DNA of 13,051 nt from Cymbomonas tetramitiformis (taxonomy: Eukaryota > Chlorophyta > Pyramimonadophyceae > Pyramimonadales > Pyramimonadaceae), in assembly GCA_001247695.2 (NCBI GenBank), contig LGRX02012494.1, forward strand, positions 47,601 through 60,651. Direction: 5' to 3'. The notes beneath the pieces were generated by a model. It saw only the letters and a list, made by a program, of their open reading frames with translations. It ran no database searches and was not told the origin of the DNA. Both the position numbers and the translations under genes were made by a program. Positions 6,810 to 13,051 of the stretch are shown piece after piece (the first letter of the stretch is position 1; the number at the start of each line of letters is the position of its first letter).

Positions 6810-9800
6810 CTGCGCGCACCCTCCTCTGCACCTCACCACCCATGGAAAGCAAGCATGGCGCCTGTCGCAACCAGCCACCCGATTGCGCTCGCAAGTCCGG
6901 CACTACCGCACTTGCATGAGTCACAAGCTGCAGCCACCGATCTGTTGCAACACCCCTCGATGGCTCCTGCCACAAGCTGCACCGCTGACTCGGTGTAGCC
7001 CTGGGTACTGTTACGCTGACCCTAATGCGGATTGCAGCTATCACCCTGGTATCTGATATTACCCTCAGCGGGAGTGTCCCCGCTGTTGTTACATCCTCCC
7101 CTTTACATTCGCTCGCCCAGGACTGCCATTCGCCTCAACCACACAGCAATGCACTGCCCCAGGACACGCGCTCGCCCACTCAACTGCCCGAGGGCGCTCA
7201 GGCCGGCATTGCCTTCAGCTCTGCTCGCCCTCGAGACACCTCGCCCAATGGCGTCAATAGCCCCTACGGCCCTTGAACCCCCAGGGCACATAGGACACCC
7301 CCATTGATGACGGGGGCCAAGGGAGGGAGGCTGCTCCGCCAGTGGCACCTTATGGACGAGCTCGGGAGATAGATCTAGATCGTCACACCCCTGGCGCATG
7401 GCAAGCCAGCACCTCCTCAGCACGCCTCCAGGTCATTCATCGCCAAGTGCGTGTGCGCGGGAAGAGTGGCAAGTAGAGTGATATCTTCCCACAGACATGG
7501 CGGGCCTCAGGCCGTCGATCCGCGTGTCTTGAGATTAACGCAGCGTCACAGACATGGCTGGCCTCAGGAAGCCCTTTCCGGACTTCTGGTGAGAGAGATG
7601 AGGAAGTGAGGGGGCCCACCCGAGAGGCCCGGCCAGGCTGGGAGTCCGCGCACAGCTGCGTGTGGTGTTTCTTGGTGAAGGTGCGGCCCACATCCTTCCG
7701 CACTGCGGCTTGGAGCTCCAGGATGTAGCCCTGCCCTTGCTGCCCTCGCCCGCCGTGCCCCGCCTCGTCGCCCTCCGGGATGTCCAAGTCCGCCTTCGGC
7801 CTCTTGGGCTTGCCCGTGCTCAGCGTTTTAGACATCTCGGCCATCCGAGCCTGGCCACGGCACCATGCTCACAGGCCCCCTTCACTTCCCCCACACAGGG
7901 TCCCAGGCCAGGTGCACGATGGTCTCCAGGCTGTGGGAAGCAATGCTTCATGTGTCATCATGGCTCAAAGCTGGGGCAGGAGGAGGGGGTGGGGAGGGGG
8001 CGTAGTACCGGGGTGGCCAAGTTCACGATGGTCTCCAGGCTGCGGGAAGCAATGCCAAACACACCATCATGGCTCGATGTTCGCTTGTGCGTCTTACTAC
8101 CCTCCGATGGTGGTAGCTTCTTCTTCTGCGTCAACCCCAGCTCGAGTGCCAGGCCATTCAGGCGGTCGCCCCAGTTCGGACCGGCGTCCTCGGCCAAGCC
8201 GTCTTTCAGCCTCGACCTTACCCCGCCCTCTTCAGGCGTCTCTGAACTCCGTCGCGGTATTTGCTTTTCCCCGCCTGTGCTTACGCCCGTCCGTTCACCC
8301 TCCCCTCCCTTTTCCCCCTCCTCCCGAGTGTGCCCCGCCTCGGATGTCTCCCATGGATCGTTGAGAGACGGGCTCTGCGGCGGCCCGGCCTTGGCAGAGT
8401 CTAGAATGGCCTCCAGCGCAGCCATGCCCTGCGCCCCACCCACCCAGAGAGCATCCAAACCTCTCGTCCTTCGTCTGGATTGAACCAATACATGGCGCAG
8501 ATCACAGCAGCATCCGCACCCGCCCGCGCAGCATCTGGGGTGGTGCGAAGGTGCAATATCCTGAGGGATATCCGGCAGATCATCCACGCAGGGCGGAGCA
8601 AGCGGGCCTTGCTCTGCGACTGCTCGAATCTCAAATGTGGCCTTGTGGGGGGTGGGAGAGGTACCGGAGCGAGGGTGGCGGTGAATTCCATCATTTTATC
8701 AGTGATCCCCCCTGTATTGCCCTTCCTAAAGCCGAACTGCTTCTCCGTGGTGCTGACAATGGACGTCAGGGCCTGCGTCCCCCGCCACACTCTCGAGCTC
8801 AAGGGCGGAGTCGGCGCTAGTGTGGCCGAGGATTGCCCAGCGTTAGGAGAGTGCAGCGCTAGGGGGGGTAGAGGTGGGTGAGGGGTCCGTTGTTGCGACG
8901 CGGGCGGAAGGGAGCTCGGTGGCCGCCAGGCGCAGCACTCGCAGCCGGAAAACGCGGCGCAAGGAGCTCTCTTCGTGACGCCGCAACGGAGAGCTCAAGC
9001 ACTGCACGTGCGCAAACTGATCACAGTGGTGACCCACAGCCAGATAGGCTTCTATGAATCGGTTGGAGGCCATCTTCTGTGACGCTGCGGCCCCCCTTGT
9101 TAGTTCCGGCATGCCGTGGCGGCCAGCAGCGCTCACGATACCCATCGGAAGTTTATGAATACAGGAGACAAGTCAGCTAGGCATGCCCCCCACGAGGGGC
9201 TGTCATCAGTGCGCCTCCGGGTGATGACACGCAGCCTTCACATTAGACCTTCGCTTGATGCCCGCTGGCAGCTCGGTCGGGTGCTCATGGGTGGGTCAGG
9301 AGGGGCGCCGGATAAATTGCGGATAAAAGAAGCGCAGAGAGGGGGTCAAGAGGTGCGCGCGGGGTGCATGGGGTGCACGAGGTGGGGTTGGGAGAGAGGC
9401 GCAGGGTCACCTCCATGTGCGTGTGCACCCACGAGAGCGCATCCGGGTGGGTGAGGGCGCGCAGGCTGTCAAGCATCTGCGTCTGCATTTGCGCCACGTC
9501 GCGGTACATCTGCCCGTTCGAGTCCATGTACTGCGAGTTGCGCCTCTGCTCCGAGGAGGGGGTGAGAAGGCCAGGGCACCCGCGCCGCCGCGTCAGAGGA
9601 GCAGCTGGAGGGGCGCGCCGTCAGACCCGGCAAGTTGCAACCGCGCATCGCGTATGTGTGCAAAAATAACGATCGGTTTCGATATTCCCGCAAACTTCAA
9701 ACATGCGCGAGTTGCGAGCGATTCCTTGCGGAAGTCTTGGTAGAGGGCGCCTACCAGTCTGCGCCTGCCCACCACTTCCGCATCGCTGCCCCCCTCTTCG

Positions 9801-12382
9801 TCGTCGTCCTCAGCTCCGAGGTGCGCATGGAATCCCTCGGGGTCCAGGAAGATGTTGTGCACAATGTCCGTGGCGCGGCCGAGGGGCTTGAGCAGCATTT
9901 GCTGCAGGTCCTGCCCCATGAACAACAGCGTGAGGCCGATTATGATCACCAGCACGAGCGTGATTATCAGGTTGTACAGCGCGTCGTTCACCACCCGCTC
10001 CTGCAATCCCGCCGCCAGCGCCCAGCCCTCTCCAACTCTCAGCGCCTTGTGGAGTGACGAGGCAAGAGAACCAAATGGCGAAACCAAGCAGCATCCACGT
10101 CAGCATGTACCGGACTATGACACGCGTTCAGCAGTGAGAGTCTACCCGAGGTAAGTCTGCCCGGTCCACTTGGACATGCTGCACATGCGTGCACATACGT
10201 GCACATACGTGCGGCTTATCCTCGGACCGATTTCCTTTGGCATCGCACAACCACAAAGGATCGGCTGTACCCTCGCTAGGGATCAAAGGATCCTGCACAC
10301 ACTCCGGGACACTTATCCGGATTCTCCGGAGCTCGCTAGTGAAGAATGGGCCCCCCTAAGCCTCACTGGGCCACCTGAGCCCCTCTACGCAACTGCCCTG
10401 CCGGCGCACTATGTGAGCTTATCCTTGGACCGACTCCTTTGGCACACCGTAGCCACAGAAGACCGGCTGCACGATGTGAGATTGTGTGTGTGTGACTGAG
10501 CTGCCAGCTCAAGCATAGCGCAACCTTAATGCTCCTGTGTGGTCCCAAGTATATTGACCCTGACCCCATGCCGCACAGAGGGAGAAGGTGGATCGGCTCT
10601 GCATTCCCACCAACCGACAGGAGAGGTAGGCCTCTGAGAGAGGAGGAGCGCGCGGGCGCGAGCGGGGCTCCACCCTGTAGTCGTAGATCGCCGCCCCATC
10701 GCAGCGCTGCTCCACGGCGAGCTGGTTCACGAAGGAGCCGCGGTCCAGCTCGTTCTCGCACTCGTGCTCCCACACCGCAAACTCCAGCTCCGACTCCCTA
10801 CCGCTCACCGCAATCCCGCTCGGCCCGCCTCCTCAGCCTCGCACGCACAACACCACCTCTCGTTCAACCCAACGGGCTGCGAAACAATGGAGCAGGCGCG
10901 CCCTCCCGCGATGGCCACCCCCTTTCACGCACCTGCGGCTCATTAAGAGCGGCCGGTCTATGTACTCCTCCAGCTCCGTGCCGTTGATTCGCAAGTATAC
11001 CATCGGTCCCGCCTCGTTGTAGTACCTTCCCCACTCATTCCCCTGGCCGGTGTCCACCCCTCCGCCAGGGTGAGCAGTACGGAATGCCGGGAGGCGTCTA
11101 AATCAAGGGAGAGGGCAGAGGCAGGGCAGCGGGGCCTGTCAGGTCTGCAGTGTGTGCGAGAGGAGAGGTGCGAGAGGAGAGGGGCGAAAACCGGACAGAC
11201 CTGTGGACGGGTGAAGACGCCGAGCGAGGCATTGAAGGCTATGGTGAAGAGGCCCTCCGCCCAGGCCACCTCGGAGAGCTGCGCGATGCCGAGGTCGATC
11301 TGCGAGGCCGGGTTCGAGGCGCTCAGAAGCACGCTCAGCAGCAGAATCGCGAGCACCATGATAATCGTCCGCGCCATGATATGCTCGATGATCACCACGC
11401 CGATCTGCGCGCCCAGACCCCCTCGCACCGCCCTTCGCCCTCAATGCTCTCCCCCCAGGCCTCCGCCAGGACCCATGCAGCACCTGCTGCGCAGCATCAC
11501 ACTCTGGCGGCCCTCTGCACGCTGACGTGGCGGCTGTCACCAGGCACCGAGCAGCCACGCGCTACAAGCATGCGGAGGCGACAGCGTGCAGGAACAGCAC
11601 GTCTGCTCGCAGGGCTCGGGCGGCATGCACTGCCCTCCGTTGGATCACCTTCCGCAGGCATTCCACGGTCTGGGTGCGGCACAGATCGCACGGAGCGGCG
11701 TCCCGCCAGAGGTCAAGCTTCACAGGTGGGAAGGGGCCGCCACACTCACTTGCTCGAGCCAGGGCACGATGACGTCATCCACACCGAGCTGCGCAAACAA
11801 GTCGGCGGCGGGGTCCTGCGCTCCAGACCGCGCCACCCCTCAGATGCGTGCCTGCTTCCATTCCCGCTCCGTGCTGTCCGCAAGGCGCCTCTGCCGACGC
11901 ATGCACGCAGCGCAAGCTCCAAGCAGCCCTCAGAGGGGGGGGCGTGCATGGCAACGGGGGCCCTGCGGGAGGCTCGGGGGCACGACGGAGAGGCAACGGT
12001 TGGGCGTTATGAGGAAGGGTGAGGGGCATGGCGGAGAGAAAGGAAGGGAGAAGGAGGAGCCAGAGGAGTGGTGAGTAAAGGAGTAGTGGCAAGCACATAC
12101 CACCATGTAGTCAGGGGGGTCCTTGGTGAGCTGGTTGCTGTGGGGCTCCTGGGTGGAGGATCCCGAGAGGCGCGGCGAGGAGGGCGCGCGGTCGCGGCTG
12201 GGCTTGAACATATTGAGGAAGTTGTCCAGGTTGTACCACGACCGGTTTTGCGCGTTCTTTGTCTGATCCAGTGGCTGCTGACCTGAGGCGGCTATTGGGT
12301 AGAGCCAGCGCGCCCTCCGGTCAATATCGCTTGGCGCGCAGGTGGGATGGGGGGGTGGTGCCATGCACGTGCATGGGATCAT
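6153..12382 (-). CDS. multi-exon two-pass membrane protein, cyclase-sensor-like
   Basis: This is the overall gene; exons are listed separately. The order is a polar N-terminal part, TM1 (exon 4), an extracytoplasmic domain (rest of exon 4 to exon 6), TM2 plus a Pro-anchored helix and an acidic run (exon 7), then a long cytoplasmic part (exons 8-15) ending in a Ser/Pro tail. Phase is kept from exon 1 through exon 10 and is mostly phase 0. The motif order around TM1, the A-I-Y-D-Y-R end of the sensor domain, and the 'LLKPLGRATDIV...DP' segment after TM2 resemble, from memory, the membrane half of algal and protist class III nucleotide cyclases. No metal-binding or catalytic cyclase motif was found downstream, so enzymatic activity cannot be claimed. 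The true 5' end, the borders after exon 10 and the possibility of a decayed gene remain open. Confidence 0.6.
7349..7390 (-). CDS. exon 14: small 14-codon exon (predicted)
   Basis: The exon encodes GCDDLDLSPELVHK between a CGCCAG acceptor and an AAG|GTGCCA donor, both in phase 0. Joined to exon 15 it gives a smooth acidic-to-helical stretch, which is the main support. Without splicing the frame continues with low-complexity sequence. Its link to the preceding exon is not resolved. Confidence 0.4.
7490..7568. repeat. 21-bp direct repeat, offset 58 bp
   Basis: The sequence cacagacatggcnggcctca occurs at 7490 and 7548. On the minus strand it reads as LRPAMSV in one frame at each copy. The left copy continues into CTGTGGGAAG and the right copy follows a TCACCAG acceptor-like site. 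It looks like a small duplication of an exon segment. Confidence 0.6.
7590..7850 (-). CDS. exon 13: Lys/Gly-rich cytoplasmic exon
   Basis: The exon enters after GGCCAG in phase 0 with ARMAEMSKTLSTGKPKRPKA, then LDIPEGDE, a Gly/Gln-rich loop, and a helical stretch (YILELQAAVRKDVGRTFTKK). The frame stays open to 7437. A good pyrimidine-rich acceptor (CTCTCTCACCAG, ending near 7591) suggests a 34-nt intron starting at GTGGGCCCC. That splice would lead to KSGKGFLRPAMSVTLR and a stop, so either an early C-terminus or a different splice is implied. The left end is therefore approximate. No domain was recognised. Confidence 0.45.
7897..7930 (-). CDS. exon 12 candidate (downstream copy of duplicated exon)
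   Basis: After a TTCCCACAG acceptor the frame reads LETIVHLAWDP and ends at CCT|GTGTGG in phase 0, matching exon 13. Entry would be phase 2. The sequence directly upstream has in-frame stops, so it must be reached by splicing. Its near-copy lies 109 bp away at 8015-8075. The residue pattern (E-x-I-V-x-L-A-x-D-P) is similar to the IVHNIFLDP segment after TM2. Confidence 0.4.
7906..7966. repeat. tandem duplication spanning a splice acceptor, downstream copy
   Basis: This 61-bp segment matches 8015-8075 without gaps at roughly 50 of 61 positions. The shared part on the minus strand is GCATTGCTTCCC(A/G)CAG followed by CCTGGAGACCATCGTG, that is, a complete 3' splice site plus the first codons of an exon. 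The differences cluster in the intron side. Confidence 0.85.
8015..8075. repeat. tandem duplication spanning a splice acceptor, upstream copy
   Basis: This is the partner of 7906-7966, offset 109 bp. Here the minus-strand frame is open straight through from exon 11 (SSHDGVFGIASRSLETIVNL), so this copy needs no splice to be read. It is followed by ACCCCGGTACTAC and a C-rich run ending CCCCAG. Because 109 is not a multiple of three, the two copies are not in one frame without splicing. Confidence 0.85.
8020..8428 (-). CDS. exon 11: long hydrophilic linker
   Basis: The exon enters after GGGGCGCAG in phase 0 with GMAALEAILDSAKAG. A disordered Glu/Gly/Ser-rich stretch follows, then a helical segment (LNGLALELGLTQKKKLPP) and a basic Ser/Thr patch (KTHKRTSSHD). 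The 3' end is uncertain. The frame stays open to 7958, while GTAAGG and GTAAGC donor-like sites inside it (in minus-strand GGCGGGGTAAGGTC and GGGCGTAAGC) allow shorter forms. It is probably a flexible cytoplasmic linker. No domain was recognised. Confidence 0.45.
8665..8772 (-). CDS. exon 10 (36 codons)
   Basis: The exon is bounded by GACGCAG and CCG|GTACCT, phase 0 at both ends. It encodes ALTSIVSTTEKQFGFRKGNT and then GGITDKMMEFTATLAP. The composition is that of a folded helical segment. The domain was not recognised. The position, following TM2, places it in the cytoplasm. Confidence 0.5.
9008..9076 (-). CDS. exon 9 (23 codons)
   Basis: The exon encodes KMASNRFIEAYLAVGHHCDQ followed by FAH, after a GTCACAG acceptor and before GTGCAG, phase 0 at both ends. 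The donor is weak and the exon could run further. The peptide looks strongly coding, with alternating hydrophobic residues and a His-His-Cys cluster, in contrast to the frame on either side. Confidence 0.5.
9411..9545 (-). CDS. exon 8: helical segment after the acidic run
   Basis: This is a 45-codon exon with a pyrimidine-rich acceptor (TTCTCACCCCCTCCTC then GGAGCAG) and a GAG|GTGACC donor, phase 0 at both ends. It encodes RRNSQYMDSNGQMYRDVAQM and continues QTQMLDSLRALTHPDALSWV. The Gln/Met-rich middle looks like an amphipathic or coiled-coil helix continuing the signalling helix below TM2. Confidence 0.55.
9755..10000 (-). CDS. exon 7: second membrane segment and juxtamembrane helix
   Basis: This 82-codon exon lies between GATTGCAG and CTG|GTAGGC, phase 0 at both ends. 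It opens ERVVNDALYN, then a strong membrane span of about 20 residues (LIITLVLVIIIGLTLLFMG). MGQDLQQMLLKPLGRATDIV and NIFLDPEGF follow, and the exon ends with an acidic run (EDDDEEGG). A Pro a few residues after the span, followed by a helix with DIV and a D-P turn, is the arrangement that follows TM2 in algal and protist membrane cyclases as I remember them, comparable to a HAMP-type connector. This is the best-supported exon of the gene. Confidence 0.8.
10181..10210. repeat. 10-bp tandem repeat, three copies
   Basis: GCACATGCGT, GCACATACGT and GCACATACGT follow one another. The unit is nearly self-complementary (ACGTGCAC-like). It lies within the predicted intron of the large minus-strand gene. 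Confidence 0.85.
10211..10475. repeat. diverged repeat pair, offset about 203 bp
   Basis: A block of about 60 bp near 10212-10272 recurs near 10415-10475. It starts GCTTATCCT, then has GGACCGA, CCTTTGGCA, CCACA and CGGCTG in the same order. Small indels separate the copies. The pair lies inside the intron between exons 6 and 7 and does not overlap any predicted exon. Confidence 0.7.
10674..10797 (-). CDS. exon 6: second part of extracytoplasmic domain
   Basis: The exon starts after CGGTAG and its first G completes the split Arg codon from exon 5, an exact phase match. It encodes ESELEFAVWEHECENELDRG, then SFVNQLAVEQRC, then DGAAIYDYR, and ends in phase 0 before GTGGAG, a weak donor. Two Cys residues (in HECE and QRCD) could form a disulfide. 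The closing A-I-Y-D-Y-R resembles the end of the loop domain in membrane cyclases. Confidence 0.65.
10933..11042 (-). CDS. exon 5: first part of extracytoplasmic domain
   Basis: The exon lies between GGCCAG (phase 0 in) and CGCAG|GTGCGT (phase 2 out). It encodes GNEWGRYYNEAGPMVYLRIN, then GTELEEYIDRPLLMSR and the start of a split Arg codon. It contains a possible N-glycosylation site (N-G-T). The donor matches the consensus well, and its phase fits exon 6. Confidence 0.7.
11154..11181. repeat. 14-bp tandem repeat, two copies
   Basis: gtgcgagaggagag occurs twice in a row, followed by gggcg. On the minus strand this is a CTCTCCTCTCGCAC tract inside the intron between exons 4 and 5. It ends in a CACTGCAG acceptor-like site, which is not used in this model because it would put a stop in frame. 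Confidence 0.8.
11201..11404 (-). CDS. exon 4: first membrane segment
   Basis: This 68-codon exon lies between GCGCAG and CACAG|GTCTGT, phase 0 at both ends. It opens IGVVIIEHIMARTIIMV and continues LAILLLSVLLSAS, giving a long membrane span preceded by a single Arg. After the span come an Asn/Pro turn and a lumenal stretch with SQIDLGIAQLSEVAWAEG and a possible glycosylation site (N-A-S). The 'VG..L.E.T.RRVI-VLV-MLL' arrangement of cyclase TM1 segments is recalled by this pattern. Confidence 0.75.
11649..11717 (-). CDS. exon 3 (23 codons, predicted)
   Basis: The exon encodes LDLWRDAAPCDLCRTQTVEC and LRK, between GTGAAG and CGGAAG|GTGATC, phase 0 at both ends. Entry would need a 32-nt intron from exon 2, because reading straight on meets a TGA. 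The C-x2-C pair is notable. It could also be joined differently, so confidence is moderate. Confidence 0.4.
11750..11815 (-). CDS. exon 2 (22 codons)
   Basis: The exon encodes DPAADLFAQLGVDDVIVPWL followed by EQ, between GCGCAG and CAA|GTGAGT, which is a full consensus donor. Both ends are in phase 0 and fit exon 1. The composition is clearly protein-like and unlike the adjacent frames. Confidence 0.6.
12101..12382 (-). CDS. exon 1: N-terminal cytoplasmic part
   Basis: The right end is either an ATG at 12382 (MIPCTCMAPPPHP...) or, if an earlier exon exists, a CAG acceptor near 12283-12275. From there the frame reads QQPLDQTKNAQNRSWYNLDN, FLNMFKPSRDRAPSSPRLSG and KDPPDYMV, ending at GTG|GTATGTGC in phase 0, a good donor. 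The stretch from QQPLDQ onward looks genuinely coding. The Cys/Pro-rich part before it does not, so the start is uncertain. The Ser/Pro-rich segment is probably disordered. Confidence 0.55.
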
Positions 12383-12479
12383 CCGAAGCTGTTCTAACAG
12401 GGAGGTGGATCAACGGCCCAGAGCTTCGCAGAGTAAAAACGAGCGAAGAAGCAGCGACCCATGTTTTGCTTCTGTCCGA

Positions 12480-12975
12480 CAACAGCACCGCGGGTGACCC
12501 AGCGCCACGGCCTGTGATGACAGCAGCACCGCGGGTGACCCAGCGCCACGGCCTGTGATGACAACAGCACCGCGGGTGACCCAGCGCCACGGCCTGTGAT
12601 GACAGCAGCTTTGCGAGTGACCCAGCGCCACGGCCTGTGATGACAACAACACCCATGTGGTGATGACGCCACGGCTGTGATGGCAGCACCGCGGGTGACC
12701 CAGCGCCACGGCCTGTGATGACAACAGGCACATTGCCCAGGTGACCCAGCGCCACGGCCTGTGATGACAGCAGCCACCGCGGGTGACCCAGCGCCACGGC
12801 CCGTGATGACAACATTTGTTGGGTGACCCAGCACCACGGCCTGTGATGACAGCAGCACCGCGGGTGACCCAGCGCCACGGCCCGTGATGACAGCACCGCC
12901 ACGGGTGACCCAGCGCCGCGGCCTGTGATGACAACAGCACCGCGGGTGACCCAGCGCCACGGCCCGTGATGACAG
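12480..12975. repeat. minisatellite, about 41 bp per unit, 11 clear copies plus one degenerate
   Basis: A conserved core (gtgacccagcgccacggcct followed by GTGATGACA) recurs, with exact 41-bp spacing for the first units (GGGTGACCC at 12492, 12533 and 12574). Later units vary in length because the short stretch between cores changes, for example CAGCACCGCGG, CAGCTTTGCGA, CATTTGTTGG and CAGGCACATTGCCCAG. Because 41 is not a multiple of three and the unit lacks stops on the minus strand, all minus frames stay open, giving spurious repetitive ORFs. The array lies upstream of the predicted exon 1 and continues to the window end. Confidence 0.93.
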
Positions 12976-13051
12976 GGTCAATAGCGCTGCACACTTGGTT
13001 GCCACAGCTTGTGCGACGGCCTGTGATGACAGGGTCAATAGCGCTGCACAC
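12961..13051. repeat. second repeat unit at the array end, offset 57 bp
   Basis: GGCC(C/T)GTGATGACAGGGTCA plus ATAGCGCTGCACAC occurs at 12961-12994 and 13018-13051. It contains the tail of the 41-bp core fused to a new sequence. The array therefore changes type here and probably continues beyond the window. Confidence 0.85.

Larger units (their letters stand above)
10001..10673 (-). other. 673-nt intron with internal repeats
   Basis: No additional exon with consistent phase was recognised between exons 6 and 7. The intron holds three copies of a 10-bp unit and a diverged repeat pair described separately. On the plus strand it also has an isolated strong donor-like GAG|GTAAGT near 10150, with no matching exon seen. 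Confidence 0.45.

Noticed and set aside
6577..7044. 155-codon minus-strand frame overlapping exon 15
   Set aside because: It is out of frame with the well-supported IFYVTDSLATP frame and has Arg/Gly/Pro-rich shadow composition.
7662..8483. 273-codon plus-strand frame opposite the membrane-protein exons
   Set aside because: It is the antisense of the minus-strand exons 11-13, with Pro/Ser-rich shadow composition.
11150..12022. 290-codon plus-strand frame
   Set aside because: It lies antisense to exons 2-4, which have matching phases, a membrane span and consensus splice sites.
12480..12975. CRISPR-like pattern (about 29-bp conserved cores with changing joints)
   Set aside because: The joints are only about 10-17 bp and mostly related to each other, no cas genes are present, and the surrounding DNA is eukaryotic in style. 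It is a minisatellite.
12394..13051. Long minus-strand frames of over 200 codons across the repeat array
   Set aside because: They result from a stop-free 41-bp unit read successively in three frames. The peptide is a cyclic translation of the repeat.

Overview
The window looks like nuclear DNA of a GC-rich unicellular eukaryote, most likely an alga. No bacterial-style operons, tRNAs, rRNAs or CRISPR arrays are seen. The genes that can be supported are split into short exons with GT-AG borders, and the spaces between them are full of short tandem repeats. A prasinophyte-type green alga would fit, but nothing in the window proves the lineage.

The right half (about 6153-12382) carries one large gene on the minus strand, reconstructed here as a chain of about 15 exons. 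Most junctions keep the reading frame, nearly always in phase 0. The protein begins with a polar cytoplasmic region and then has a first membrane segment, an extracellular or lumenal domain of roughly 125 residues, a second membrane segment and a proline-anchored juxtamembrane helix. A long cytoplasmic part follows and ends in a Ser/Pro-rich tail with a stop at 6153. The TM1-sensor-TM2 layout resembles, from memory of the family, the membrane part of protist and algal class III nucleotide cyclases. No cyclase catalytic motif was found in the window. Within its 3' half there are small tandem duplications that include exon borders.

Upstream of this gene (12480-13051) is a minisatellite of about 41 bp per unit that runs off the window end. 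The left part (1-3100) is GC-rich, has no gene I can recognise, and holds several separate tandem repeats (42-bp, 142-bp and 34-bp units) and a G-rich run. Between them (about 3130-5950) lies an island of visibly lower GC, with an AT-rich core at 4740-4865 followed by a pyrimidine tract. The island holds two possible small secreted-protein genes on the minus strand. The better one (4485-4119) has a convincing signal peptide, one intron in consistent phase and a 16-bp palindrome just upstream of its ATG. All gene calls come from reading the sequence alone, and the exon borders are predictions.
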